DNA of 50,026 nt from Acetatifactor sp. (lineage in GTDB: Bacteria > Bacillota > Clostridia > Lachnospirales > Lachnospiraceae), in the NCBI GenBank assembly GCA_022511465.1, contig JAFLRM010000024.1:1-50026 (forward strand), read 5' to 3'. The position numbers were made by a program, and so were the translations under genes. Every line of letters starts with the position of its first letter. Position 1 is the first letter of the stretch. Below are positions 42,231-50,026 of this stretch, piece by piece. The notes under the pieces are model-generated. The model was not told where the DNA came from and ran no database searches. It saw only the letters and a list, made by a program, of their open reading frames with translations.

Positions 42231-43676
42231 TTAGTGTAATGAATTGAATGTGATCTTATCTACCTGATTTCCGTCCGGCATAAAATCGAGCTTTTGCCCT
42301 CTGCCGATTGCAGTCACATTTCCGGAGAACATGTATGGTGCCAGATTCCTATGGGAAGGCCTCTCCCACTCCGGCAAAGCATAGAAAAGAGTAAACTCCT
42401 TCCCTTTTATCCGACTTGCTGTCATATAACCAAAGAGTGCATGTTCAAAGCTGTGCAGTGAGGTCTTCCAGCTATGTGCTTTCGGATAACACAGAATGGG
42501 TTCGTCTGTCTCACCATCCACAAAATGCCAGATTTCCCCATGCTCTTTGTCCACCATCTTGTCAAACCAGTACCGCTGGGTGGTATTCAAGTAGCGGTAG
42601 TACGACGGGTCGTGGAGCGCAAGGATCTCACATGCCTGATCAAGCTCCGCCAGGATCCACCACTCTTTATTTACATCAAGCTTTCCCTTCTCATCAAACC
42701 GTCTCGCCCATGTCCCGTTCTTCTCAATATAGGCTTCCTCCAAAATTTTGTGAATCTTAGGTCTTGCGAAATTGATGTAATATGGCTCGCCCAAAAGCTC
42801 ACCGACCTTTAGTATCACCCAGAACGTCTTGACCGAATGACCAAAATCCGTGTGATCCGTGCCGAGTTGCTGGGAGTGTGCATCGCTGTCAAGTCCCCAG
42901 AAGAAACCGTATTCTTCGCTGTAAAATTGTGTGATGAGAATGTCCACAATCCGCTTCATGTCCTTCTTCCACTCCGTCTGGTACGGCTCCGGCAGGGTCG
43001 GGGTGACCATCAGCATATAGGCATAGAGCTGGTCAAGCTGCGCCACTATCTGTACCTCTGTCTCCTTCATATGTCTGGGCTTCCATGTCAGGTATCCTCT
43101 TCCCTCGTCCATGTATACCCGGAAGATAAAGTCTTTGTACTGAAGCATTTTATACAATACGGTCTTGTCATGTGTCAGAAAATAATACATTCCTAATCCC
43201 GTCATGCCATATGCCAGATCCTGACTGGTCCGCTTCTTATAATCCGCATCCCACTTCCCACTCGCAACTTCTTTCGTCACATGCATTCCATAATTGCCAT
43301 CAAACGCATCCAGAAGGGCAAGCGCACCTTTCCTGCAAACCTCAAGATAATGAGGATTGCCCGTCATATGAAAAGCAATGCCAAAGGCATAGGTAAGCCG
43401 GGAATGTGCACGTATGTAGTTGTTATCCGGATCGATCAATCCCTTTGTATCTTTATCCGCAATTGCAGCCTTAAATTCCTCCGGCCATTCCTCTCTTTCC
43501 TTTGGCAGTCGTTTTCCATCGTTGGTAATGTAAGTGGGGAAAAGACCATCCGTCATATCTGTAATCTCTTCCTTATCCCAAAATTTCATCAGATCTTCCA
43601 CCACATGGTCTTGCCAGACCTCAGGCCCAAGCGCTTTCTGAATCAGACCCTTTACATCGTAATTTTTTACCTTCAT
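42231..43676 (-). CDS. AGE family epimerase/isomerase
   Basis: A 481-residue protein of the N-acylglucosamine 2-epimerase superfamily, an (alpha/alpha)6 barrel. The conserved barrel segments are visible (RAHSRLTYAFGIAFHMTGN, TSQDLAYGMTGLGMYYFLTHD, WWILAELDQACEILAL, TSLHSFEHALFGYM) with the histidines used for proton transfer. Members act on N-acetylmannosamine, cellobiose, mannose and related sugars; the substrate here cannot be decided. There is no signal peptide. AGGAGGG precedes the ATG. It appears to be a single-gene unit. Confidence 0.85.
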   Translation of the reverse strand: MKVKNYDVKGLIQKALGPEVWQDHVVEDLMKFWDKEEITDMTDGLFPTYITNDGKRLPKEREEWPEEFKAAIADKDTKGLIDPDNNYIRAHSRLTYAFGIAFHMTGNPHYLEVCRKGALALLDAFDGNYGMHVTKEVASGKWDADYKKRTSQDLAYGMTGLGMYYFLTHDKTVLYKMLQYKDFIFRVYMDEGRGYLTWKPRHMKETEVQIVAQLDQLYAYMLMVTPTLPEPYQTEWKKDMKRIVDILITQFYSEEYGFFWGLDSDAHSQQLGTDHTDFGHSVKTFWVILKVGELLGEPYYINFARPKIHKILEEAYIEKNGTWARRFDEKGKLDVNKEWWILAELDQACEILALHDPSYYRYLNTTQRYWFDKMVDKEHGEIWHFVDGETDEPILCYPKAHSWKTSLHSFEHALFGYMTASRIKGKEFTLFYALPEWERPSHRNLAPYMFSGNVTAIGRGQKLDFMPDGNQVDKITFNSLH

Positions 43677-43801
43677 TGTTTGGCCCTCCTTTTGTACCTT
43701 AGCTTATTTGGTCGGTTACTTTACAAGTCCTTGCGCCTTAATATTATCACAATTTATAATAGTTTTCAATCATATATGACTGGCTTCCCTCACAAACTTT
43801 A

Positions 43802-44260
43802 CTAATCCCCAACTGCTTCCATGTAAATAATGTTTTCTGCCTCATTTATATAAACGGAAGTATACATCTTTTCACTGTCCTTTATTCCTGCTTGGAATGC
43901 AACCCCCATATCCTCCAATTCTCTCCACATTGAGCTGCTTCCCGTTAAATCTTCCGGCAAAAAGTAAAAATCTGTTTTCTCATTTAAGATTCCTTCTCCG
44001 CCAAGTTCGGCGCCAACATCATAGTCATAAAATGCAAAGGCATAAACCCAGACAGTTGTTAAACCAATTCCGTTTGACGTCCTGCTGCACCATTGTATAC
44101 TTTCAGTTGTCGGCAACCCCGGAAAATGATCATAGATTGGCTCTACATCTGTGCGTATCTGCTTTTCATCCGGCTCTTTTTCTTTCGTTATGGCAAACAA
44201 GACTATCCCCATTACCAATATGATAAGTATTCCCAGTATTGATACAAGTATTTTTTTCAA
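43802..44260 (-). CDS. Uncharacterized membrane-anchored protein
   Basis: A 152-residue protein starting at a TTG with AGAGG 7 bases upstream. A hydrophobic N-terminal segment (residues 4-24) without a lipobox anchors it to the membrane or acts as a signal. The rest is extracytoplasmic and beta-rich (PTTESIQWCSRTSNGIGLTTVWVYAF, then MYTSVYINEAENIIYMEAVG). I recognise no family. It sits between the AGE gene and the second type I toxin locus. Confidence 0.65.
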   Translation of the reverse strand: MKKILVSILGILIILVMGIVLFAITKEKEPDEKQIRTDVEPIYDHFPGLPTTESIQWCSRTSNGIGLTTVWVYAFAFYDYDVGAELGGEGILNEKTDFYFLPEDLTGSSSMWRELEDMGVAFQAGIKDSEKMYTSVYINEAENIIYMEAVGD

Positions 44261-44341
44261 CGTTCTACCTCTTATCTAAGCAGTAGTGTTTTCTGCTTTT
44301 GGAATCGTTTATATTCAGCCTCTGTAATAAGAATTTCATGC

Positions 44342-44370
44342 TTGCAAACACAAAGAGTATATGCTATATT
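44342..44370 (+). promoter_or_regulatory. Promoter of the second antisense RNA
   Basis: TTGCAA (44342-44347), 17-base spacer ending in TGC, and TATATT (44365-44370), so both a -35 and an extended -10. Confidence 0.7.
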
Positions 44371-44376
44371 TGAAGC

Positions 44377-44467
44377 ATAAAGAGGAACAACCGCCCAAGG
44401 GGGTTGACCTATTATAGAGTTAGAAAACCATCCTGTAACCGGTCAAAGTTTTAGGGTGGTTTTCTAT
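44377..44467 (+). ncRNA. Antisense RNA antitoxin of the second Hol-Tox locus
   Basis: Predicted rightward transcript from the promoter at 44342-44370, convergent with the toxin mRNA and ending within 10 bases of the toxin stop codon. It contains a short GC-rich hairpin (44389-44405) and a terminator-like hairpin (44422-44434 with 44453-44465) whose 3' arm ends TTTTCT. As at the first locus, the large stem is fully paired (with a G-U) only in the antisense strand. Ends are estimates. Confidence 0.65.
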
Positions 44468-44473
44468 GTATAG

Positions 44474-44566
44474 CTACTTACAAAACGTAAATACGAATGT
44501 AAGTAATGCTAATAAGAAAATGCCAAATGTCAGCAAATCCTTAAAATCAAAATTATGATCTTCCAT
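44474..44566 (-). CDS. Hol-Tox type I toxin (30 residues)
   Basis: A short membrane peptide starting MEDHNFDFKDLL with one hydrophobic helix (residues 11-28, LLTFGIFLLALLTFVF) and a C-terminal CK. The FGIFLLALL pattern is typical of putative holin-like toxins. The region before the ATG (GGGGGTGATGC) resembles that of the toxin at 28.2 kb. It has its own promoter (44663-44635), and an antisense RNA gene runs toward its 3' end. It lies between a membrane protein gene and the acyltransferase cluster. Confidence 0.78.
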   Translation of the reverse strand: MEDHNFDFKDLLTFGIFLLALLTFVFTFCK

Positions 44567-44634
44567 AGCATCACCCCCATTCCATAACAGAATAGAGGTC
44601 AACACACCCTGCAACACGATTGTTCCATGACATT

Positions 44635-44663
44635 ATTTTATCATATTCTTGCTTTTGTCACAA
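44635..44663 (-). promoter_or_regulatory. Promoter of the second toxin gene
   Basis: On the minus strand TTGTGA (44663-44658), 17-base spacer, TAAAAT (44640-44635). It would give a leader of about 60 bases before the toxin ATG. Confidence 0.6.
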
Positions 44664-44691
44664 TCTCTTTTTCGATAAATAGTGTATGTTA

Positions 44692-45411
44692 TTATACTTT
44701 TCTTATATATCTCTTCTCATCCTCAAAATTCCCTAATGGATAATCCGCGGTTCGTTCTTCCACCACTTTGTCCCATTCATCCGGTCTTATGGTATTGCGG
44801 CTTACTATGGGGAATGCCTCCCATATATCCCACTTTAGTGTCGCCATGGCCTCCTCCAGCTCCTCAAACTTTTCCTGTTTTCCATCCTCCGATGAACAAT
44901 AGATTGGTTCTCCAAACATGGCATAACAATCATTGCCCCGAAACTCCAGCACAAGAGGTATTATGGGACACCCTGACTGCTTTGCCAGATCTATAATACC
45001 CCAATACATGGGCAACATAGGTTTAGAGGGGGTGATATTCCATGTAGACTCAGGGAAAATACACATATTCAATCCCTTTTTCATACACAAAAGCATTTCT
45101 TGAAAAGCCTGTCTCTTACTCTCGCGGGAATCTCTGTTCACCCATACTACACCATTCAGGAGAAAGCCTACGTAATCTACTATGCGTAATCTTTGTTTCG
45201 CAACCAATACGCAGGTATGTACTCCTATCACCTCACTTGCAATTGGAAAATCGTACTTGCACGAGTGATTAACGGCATAGATCACATTTCTTCTTGTATA
45301 TGTAGAATGGGTATTTAAGATATGTAATTCTTGGTTGAGCTGCTTGCGTTGGTTTTTCAATACATTGATTAGTAACGAATGAAAAAGCCAACAGGTTCCT
45401 TTATTTATCAT
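44692..45411 (-). CDS. PlsC-like acyltransferase
   Basis: A 239-residue enzyme of the lysophospholipid/1-acylglycerol-3-phosphate acyltransferase superfamily. The catalytic HX4D motif is NHSCKYD (about residues 68-74) and the substrate-binding motif is FPESTWN, a variant of FPEGT. The protein lacks a clear N-terminal transmembrane helix. It ends the leftward run with the acyl ligase (26 bases upstream) and a second PlsC-like gene. It may transfer acyl groups activated by that ligase (inference). Confidence 0.85.
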   Translation of the reverse strand: MINKGTCWLFHSLLINVLKNQRKQLNQELHILNTHSTYTRRNVIYAVNHSCKYDFPIASEVIGVHTCVLVAKQRLRIVDYVGFLLNGVVWVNRDSRESKRQAFQEMLLCMKKGLNMCIFPESTWNITPSKPMLPMYWGIIDLAKQSGCPIIPLVLEFRGNDCYAMFGEPIYCSSEDGKQEKFEELEEAMATLKWDIWEAFPIVSRNTIRPDEWDKVVEERTADYPLGNFEDEKRYIRKV

Positions 45412-45437
45412 TAATTATTTCCTCTTGTAGGCCAGAC

Positions 45438-47132
45438 TTAAAGAGAAGCCACAATATCCTTTGCCATCTTCTCAAGGGCTAAAAAGTCCTGCTTTCCACC
45501 GTTTTCTTTATGCGGGATTTTCTCTATCACTTCAAAATATTTAGGGCATTCGTAATCTTTCAGTTTCTCGCGGCACCCCGCTTTTATGGTCTCTAACGCA
45601 GTCTCTTTATCCATGCCTTGCGCTTTGAATTCAATGAAAGCCATGGGCACAGTGTCATTCTCTGCTATTTGAACCCCAACGGCTACACACTCACGGACAA
45701 AGGGGAAGCTCTGAATGTAATTTTCACAGTTATCCGGCGATATTTTATAACCCAGCTTATCTATAATCAGCCGTCTTGTTCTTCCTTTGAGGAATATGTA
45801 ACCGTCAGAATCTATATAGGCAAGGTCGCCGGTACGAACCCATTCTATTCCGTCGTAGATGGTTTTAATCTTCTGTGTAGATACGGGATCCTCCAGATAT
45901 TCATTGAAAACGGTATCTCCACCTATATACAATTCCCCAAGCTCTCCGTCCGGCAGCATCTGTCCGCTATCTGGGTCGAATGTTTTTGCAATATTTCCAA
46001 ACATTGAGATGCCAATGGAACCAGGTCTGTTGGCAAAACGCGGAGAAACCACCGCAGCACCCGTGACTTCGTTGTTGCCGTAACCGTTTATGATAGGAAA
46101 CTCAAACTCCAACTGCCAGCTGATCAGCTCATTTTCTGCAATCTTGTCTCCCCCCGAAATAAAGACGCTGACTTTGCGTAAAATGGCACGTATTTTTTCC
46201 AACTCACCCTTAGCTTCATCCTCAGCGACGGCAAGTTCCTGCATTTTATTATATAAATATCTGATATAAACAGGTACGCCATAGACAAAATCAAATTGAC
46301 CAAGATGCCGGTATATCATATCCTCCGCCGGCATTGTAGTGAATACCGTCACACATCCAAGCACTAAGCCTGAGTAAATAGAATTCACCAGCCCATAGAT
46401 TATCCAGGGTGGAGCACAGACCAGCGCCCGCTCACCCTTGTAGAAAGGAAGGTCACAGTACGCCATTTTCTTTATGGCAGCATTAAAATTATAATCTGTA
46501 TGTACAATCGATTTAAGCATTCCTGTGCTGCCGCTGGACTGTACGATAACGGAAGGTTTGCCCTCCTCATAGGCAGCAGGTATGAGTTTCTCTGGAAAAT
46601 CTTCCTGAATATACTCCAACATACTGATCAAGCGGGGATCAGGCACGGAGTGAAGAATATCAGGCAAGCCCATGGCTTTGTCTGCCGGAACAACAATAAT
46701 CCTTTTGAGCTGCAAATGAGGCGCAATTTGCGCAATCGCGGGAAGCAGTGCTTCATGTACGATCAATGTGGTCAATTGACGCGCCTCAAGATAATGCAGC
46801 ATATCGGTTGGCTTTAGACTGCCGTCAAGCCAGAATGAGATCGCACCAATTTTATTCACAGCCAGCAGTACAGTGTCCACCTCCGGCACGGTCAGAAGGC
46901 AGACTCCGACAATACTATCCTTCCGAATTCCGTCATGGTACAGCGCTGCGGCCAAGGCATCTGTCTCCTGCTTTAACTGCGAAAAAGTACGGGCCTTTCC
47001 AAAATAAAGCGCATATGGACTATCCATATCATCCGCGTTCATGTTCATTACAAGATCATACATAGTCTGATGCTCGGAAAAATCCCGAATTGGTTTTTGT
47101 CTGTGGTATTTTGATTTAAACATAGCGTTCAC
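45438..47132 (-). CDS. AMP-dependent acyl ligase (class I adenylate-forming enzyme)
   Basis: A 564-residue enzyme of the acyl-CoA synthetase/NRPS adenylation family that activates a carboxylic acid with ATP. Motifs in order: SSGSTGMLK (199-207), GYGNNE, the ATP-binding RTGDLAYID, the hinge GRTRRLII and the C-terminal Lys loop (HKENGGKQDF). Start is GTG at 47132 with GGAGG 6 bases upstream. No carrier-protein gene is next to it, so CoA or a distant carrier is the likely acceptor. It lies between two PlsC-like genes in one leftward operon. Confidence 0.9.
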   Translation of the reverse strand: MNAMFKSKYHRQKPIRDFSEHQTMYDLVMNMNADDMDSPYALYFGKARTFSQLKQETDALAAALYHDGIRKDSIVGVCLLTVPEVDTVLLAVNKIGAISFWLDGSLKPTDMLHYLEARQLTTLIVHEALLPAIAQIAPHLQLKRIIVVPADKAMGLPDILHSVPDPRLISMLEYIQEDFPEKLIPAAYEEGKPSVIVQSSGSTGMLKSIVHTDYNFNAAIKKMAYCDLPFYKGERALVCAPPWIIYGLVNSIYSGLVLGCVTVFTTMPAEDMIYRHLGQFDFVYGVPVYIRYLYNKMQELAVAEDEAKGELEKIRAILRKVSVFISGGDKIAENELISWQLEFEFPIINGYGNNEVTGAAVVSPRFANRPGSIGISMFGNIAKTFDPDSGQMLPDGELGELYIGGDTVFNEYLEDPVSTQKIKTIYDGIEWVRTGDLAYIDSDGYIFLKGRTRRLIIDKLGYKISPDNCENYIQSFPFVRECVAVGVQIAENDTVPMAFIEFKAQGMDKETALETIKAGCREKLKDYECPKYFEVIEKIPHKENGGKQDFLALEKMAKDIVASL

Positions 47133-47166
47133 TTTAATCCTCCCATATTAGATAAATATTTAATCA

Positions 47167-48039
47167 TTACTTTTTCAAAATCATGCCGTCAATATACTCC
47201 TCCGTAAAATAAGGCCATTCAGCCAGCCTGTCATGGATATACTTTTTCCATTCATCTGCTGGCAGTTCACTACGCAACTGCACAGGTCTGGACTCCCATA
47301 TCTCCCACTCTAATGTCGCCAATACATCCCGCAAGTTCCTTATTGCTGCCGTCTTTCCTTCCACACTAGATTCATACAGATTTACATTAAAGTTCTCGCC
47401 AATGTTGATAACAAAATGTTTACCATACTGCGTCGCAGCTATGGGAACAATTGTTGCCTCCCCTGCGCGGGCAATGTCTACAATCCCCCAATAACATGGC
47501 AATACCGGAAGATTGGGCGACAAGTTCCAGGTTCCTTCCGGAAAATACATTAGGTTACCGCCTTGCTTTAAATGATCGATCATTTTATCACAGACAGCTT
47601 TTCTGTCCTCTTTAACCTTTTCATTAAAATAGAAAACGCCATTTAACGCCAGAAATGCCGCGTCTATGGTTCCCTGCAAATGTTCATAATCACCTGACAG
47701 AAGATAATAATGCGCCTTAATGGCCTCGCTTACAACCTCTATATCATATTTCCCCACATGAGTAATTGCATATATGACTGGAGAGGCCGAGTTATCTCTA
47801 TTATCCCTGAGAACTTCGTAAGAGAAACCGCCCAGCCTGTTTTTAAGCATGTAGATCCCCAATATGTACTTATGGATTTTTCTTCTGCCTTCCAGTGACA
47901 GTCTGTTAAACAGTCTTTTATCTTCTTTTTGTCTCAGCCAGTAATAATGTTTATGGAACCGTATTCTGGCTTTTTGGTATTCTTCCTCATCTGCTTCCTT
48001 TTGCAGCAGCTTTTCCAGTTCTTTCGACAAAACATTCAT
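47167..48039 (-). CDS. PlsC-like acyltransferase
   Basis: A 290-residue acyltransferase with HX4D in ITHVGKYD (about residue 93-98) and FPEGTWNL as the substrate motif. The N-terminal 80 residues are a charged helical extension (KEADEEEYQKARIRFHKHYYW). The sequence CYWGIVDIA after the second motif is shared with the PlsC-like protein at 44.7 kb, so the two are paralogues. It is the first gene of the acyltransferase-ligase-acyltransferase operon, 34 bases before the ligase. Confidence 0.85.
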   Translation of the reverse strand: MNVLSKELEKLLQKEADEEEYQKARIRFHKHYYWLRQKEDKRLFNRLSLEGRRKIHKYILGIYMLKNRLGGFSYEVLRDNRDNSASPVIYAITHVGKYDIEVVSEAIKAHYYLLSGDYEHLQGTIDAAFLALNGVFYFNEKVKEDRKAVCDKMIDHLKQGGNLMYFPEGTWNLSPNLPVLPCYWGIVDIARAGEATIVPIAATQYGKHFVINIGENFNVNLYESSVEGKTAAIRNLRDVLATLEWEIWESRPVQLRSELPADEWKKYIHDRLAEWPYFTEEYIDGMILKK

Positions 48040-48144
48040 TATACCTTAATCACCCCTCTATTCCCTCTTTTCTTTACGGAAAACAGAACTCCAAAATTGT
48101 TATGTATGTGGCTTAACATCTTTGCATACAACACTAAATATGCT

Positions 48145-49119
48145 TCAATTTATATTAATTATGAAACACTCATCCAATGCCTCAATAGAACGACACCGAC
48201 GCTCATATTTTCTATATAATCCAGCAACACTATTATCAATATCTCTTAATGTAATAAAATCATATGTCTCCAGCTCACTTTTCGAGGGTGCTTCAAAGCA
48301 TGTAACAAGTCCCACATTTTCCCAAAAATACATGTTTTCTATCAATTCAATACGTTCTGTATCACTTAAAGAGTAGTAATAATCATGCATTTGACTAAAA
48401 TCTGAAATATACATATAACTGTAATCTGTTATTTCATCCATCGTAATAGCCAAAAAAATACCCACATTCACGTTTCTATTTTCACATGCCTCTGCAATTA
48501 CCAGTTCTGTATTCGGTAATTTATACCTCAAATACATTGCCACTTTATTTTCCGTAGCCTGCTGATATCCTAATTCTATTGCTTTATTATAGTATTTCTC
48601 AGCAATCTCAAAGTTTTGTTGAAAATATACCCCATTTGCATACATGTATCCTAAGTTTGTTAGCGCAAGAGGATTATTGGCCAATAGGGAATTTCCATAT
48701 ACCCGAGCTACACCTTCATAATTATTTGCTAAATAATAAAGCTGAGCATAATTCAGTAAGGTTTCTTCATCACTATTAGCGTCTTCAAATACTGTATTAT
48801 TTGCTATTTGATTATTAGAATTAATACTATTATTTGAATTAATGCTATTTCCAGATATTATATTTTCTTCCGCATTTAAATAACCGATATATGATTGAAC
48901 TTGCTGTATTGCTAAATTATATGTTTCTAATACATTGATATAATATACTCCGCCTGCACCTAATAAAGATGTCATGAGTCCTAGCGACGTTAATGCTAAA
49001 TTAACCATTTTTTCTATTTTTTCCTTCTTCTTAGTGACGCCTATTAATCCAACCACAACGCAAATAATCCCAACGAGAAACAAGGAAATATTAATACCAA
49101 TTAACATTCTCTCAAGCAT
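48145..49119 (-). CDS. Membrane protein with Sel1/TPR-like repeats
   Basis: A 324-residue protein. Two N-terminal hydrophobic segments (about residues 8-27 and 43-65) are followed by an Asn-rich linker containing the tandem repeat SINSNNSINSNN. Helical repeats of Sel1/TPR type follow at about 125-195 (YANGVYFQQNFEIAEKYYNKAIELGYQQA). The last third has no recognised domain. Codon use and the Asn-rich stretch are more AT-rich than in neighbouring genes, which may indicate transfer. AGGA lies before the ATG at 49119; a second ATG 12 bases on is possible. The function is unknown. Confidence 0.75.
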   Translation of the reverse strand: MLERMLIGINISLFLVGIICVVVGLIGVTKKKEKIEKMVNLALTSLGLMTSLLGAGGVYYINVLETYNLAIQQVQSYIGYLNAEENIISGNSINSNNSINSNNQIANNTVFEDANSDEETLLNYAQLYYLANNYEGVARVYGNSLLANNPLALTNLGYMYANGVYFQQNFEIAEKYYNKAIELGYQQATENKVAMYLRYKLPNTELVIAEACENRNVNVGIFLAITMDEITDYSYMYISDFSQMHDYYYSLSDTERIELIENMYFWENVGLVTCFEAPSKSELETYDFITLRDIDNSVAGLYRKYERRCRSIEALDECFIININ

Positions 49120-49322
49120 CTCCCTTCCTGAAGAAACAGTTAAAACAGAATGCCCTCGCTCAACGGAACATCATTGATATAAAAAACAGCTAGAAATCAT
49201 CCGCTCCCAATACGTGTGACCTTTCATGAGGTGCTTATCCCTGCAGCTAGTCACGATAAAAATGGTGTTTTCGACTTTGCACACCCATTTGTTTTAAAAT
49301 AGTTTCTTTTTTTACGATCGTG

Positions 49323-50026
49323 TTATTTGTTCACAAATTGACTAATCAGGTCCTTAGTTTTTCTGTTTCTTTCTTTTATATCAGCTTCTCCCCTATCAAT
49401 CTTTTTCAGTTCATCAATCAATTTCTTTGATTCTTCTATTCCGCAATTTATCATTTCTTCCCATGTGTTCGATATTTCTTTTACACTTCTGTTTCTGGTA
49501 TTGATTGGTATTCCATAATTAATTATCACACGATTCTTAATGTTTAGTTCTTTGGGAAGCCACACAATAGAAAATGTTTCTATTATACCGCCATTGTCTT
49601 TGATTAATCTAAAAATTGCATTTGACTTTAATGGCAGAATATTTTGTTTTTGAGGTTCGCGATTTATAGTTCCTTCCGGAAATAAGCCTACAGCACCGCC
49701 CCAAGCAAGCATTTGATGCAGCATTTTCATGCTATTCATGTTTATCTTAAGATAATTTTCATCTGTATTCCTGGCAATTGGAACGGCTCCCATAGCAGTA
49801 ATAAAAGCAGCAGAAACATAACAAGAAACTGGATTCTTTCTCAAGCTAAATAAACTTTCCTTTCCTTGGAACATTCGTAATAATGCTCCCCAGTGAATCT
49901 TTCGACAGGACGATACAGCAACTACTGCGGGGTCTAACTTATTTCTATGATTTCCTATAAATACAATAGCTCCTTTAGCAGGTATGTTTTCGTTTCCTTT
50001 TACTATTGGATAATACTTTTTGAAGA
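49323..50026 (-). CDS. PlsC-like acyltransferase, 5' end beyond the window
   Basis: The open frame runs to the right edge, so only the C-terminal 233 residues are seen. Near the edge it contains GNHRNKLDP (HX4D motif of glycerolipid acyltransferases), then GALLRMFQGKESLFS, PIARNTD and FPEGTINRE. A Met at 49874 is internal, since the catalytic motif lies upstream of it. This is a third acyltransferase of the cluster but closer to standard PlsC than the two others. The 203-base gap 49120-49322 to its left holds no gene. Confidence 0.88.
   Translation of the reverse strand, partial: FKKYYPIVKGNENIPAKGAIVFIGNHRNKLDPAVVAVSSCRKIHWGALLRMFQGKESLFSLRKNPVSCYVSAAFITAMGAVPIARNTDENYLKINMNSMKMLHQMLAWGGAVGLFPEGTINREPQKQNILPLKSNAIFRLIKDNGGIIETFSIVWLPKELNIKNRVIINYGIPINTRNRSVKEISNTWEEMINCGIEESKKLIDELKKIDRGEADIKERNRKTKDLISQFVNK

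Noticed and set aside
28182..44566. Phage holins, and hence a prophage
   Set aside because: The two small peptides are of the Hol-Tox type I toxin form with antisense RNAs; no phage structural, lysis or integrase genes are present.

Overview
The window looks like chromosome from a gut-type Clostridia, most likely Lachnospiraceae. The core genes are of Firmicutes type (a pfkA-dnaX-ebfC-recR block, CvpA, DUF5711 and LysM envelope proteins). Promoters are TTGACA/TATAAT and ribosome sites are strong GGAGG. The accessory genes (DUF3877, membrane-anchored GH53 galactanase, GH42 galactosidase, zinc-ribbon/SPFH operons, Hol-Tox type I toxins) are typical of that group. No rRNA, CRISPR, integrase or insertion sequence was seen; there is one tRNA gene, tRNA-Ser(CGA).

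Layout. 0.1-8.1 kb: leftward envelope genes, then the leftward run pfkA-dnaX-ebfC-recR-galM. 8.3-11.9 kb: tRNA-Ser, an FAD dehydrogenase with a DUF3877 protein, and a chemotaxis receptor. 11.9-15.4 kb: rightward GH42 beta-galactosidase and a MATE exporter. 15.4-21.8 kb: a leftward redox island (NTF2-like, aldo/keto reductase, flavodoxin, HTH-only LysR, CMD protein, SDR, flavodoxin lipoprotein, DUF4405) with a full-length LysR gene divergent from it. 21.8-22.2 kb: a DinJ-type antitoxin followed by a decayed YafQ toxin.

22.4-34.7 kb is the most unusual part. Two leftward operons encode zinc-ribbon membrane proteins. The first has three, one with an extracytoplasmic DnaJ-like Cys-rich array. The second encodes two zinc-ribbon proteins, an SPFH protein (frameshifted), a zinc-ribbon/L7-L12-like fusion, a small lipoprotein with a YGPPP motif and a radical SAM/SPASM enzyme. 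Both operons start from the same 45-bp element: a perfect TCCGCA-N3-TGCGGA palindrome, GGAACAA, exactly 16 bases, then GGTAATATAT. Divergent from the first element lies an HTH protein plus a membrane Ser/Thr kinase with an extracytoplasmic leucine-rich repeat domain. Beside the second element, in the same orientation, lies a 17-codon relic of the 3' end of such a kinase gene. I infer an ancestral duplicated module: [zinc-ribbon operon <- element -> HTH-kinase]. A frameshifted eCIS-core (DUF4157, HExxH) gene and a type I toxin-antitoxin locus sit in the same region. By analogy with Bacillus ydjGHI (zinc ribbon plus SPFH), an envelope-sensing role is a reasonable hypothesis.

34.9-44.3 kb: a Cache chemotaxis receptor, a second MATE exporter, a MIF-like tautomerase, a membrane-anchored GH53 endo-galactanase, a D-lactate dehydrogenase and an AGE-family epimerase. 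GH53, GH42 and GalM together suggest use of beta-1,4-galactan. 44.3-44.7 kb: a second type I toxin-antitoxin locus with the same architecture as the first. 44.7-50.0 kb: a lipid-type cluster with three PlsC-like acyltransferases (the last cut by the window edge), an AMP-forming acyl ligase, and a TPR/Sel1 membrane protein.
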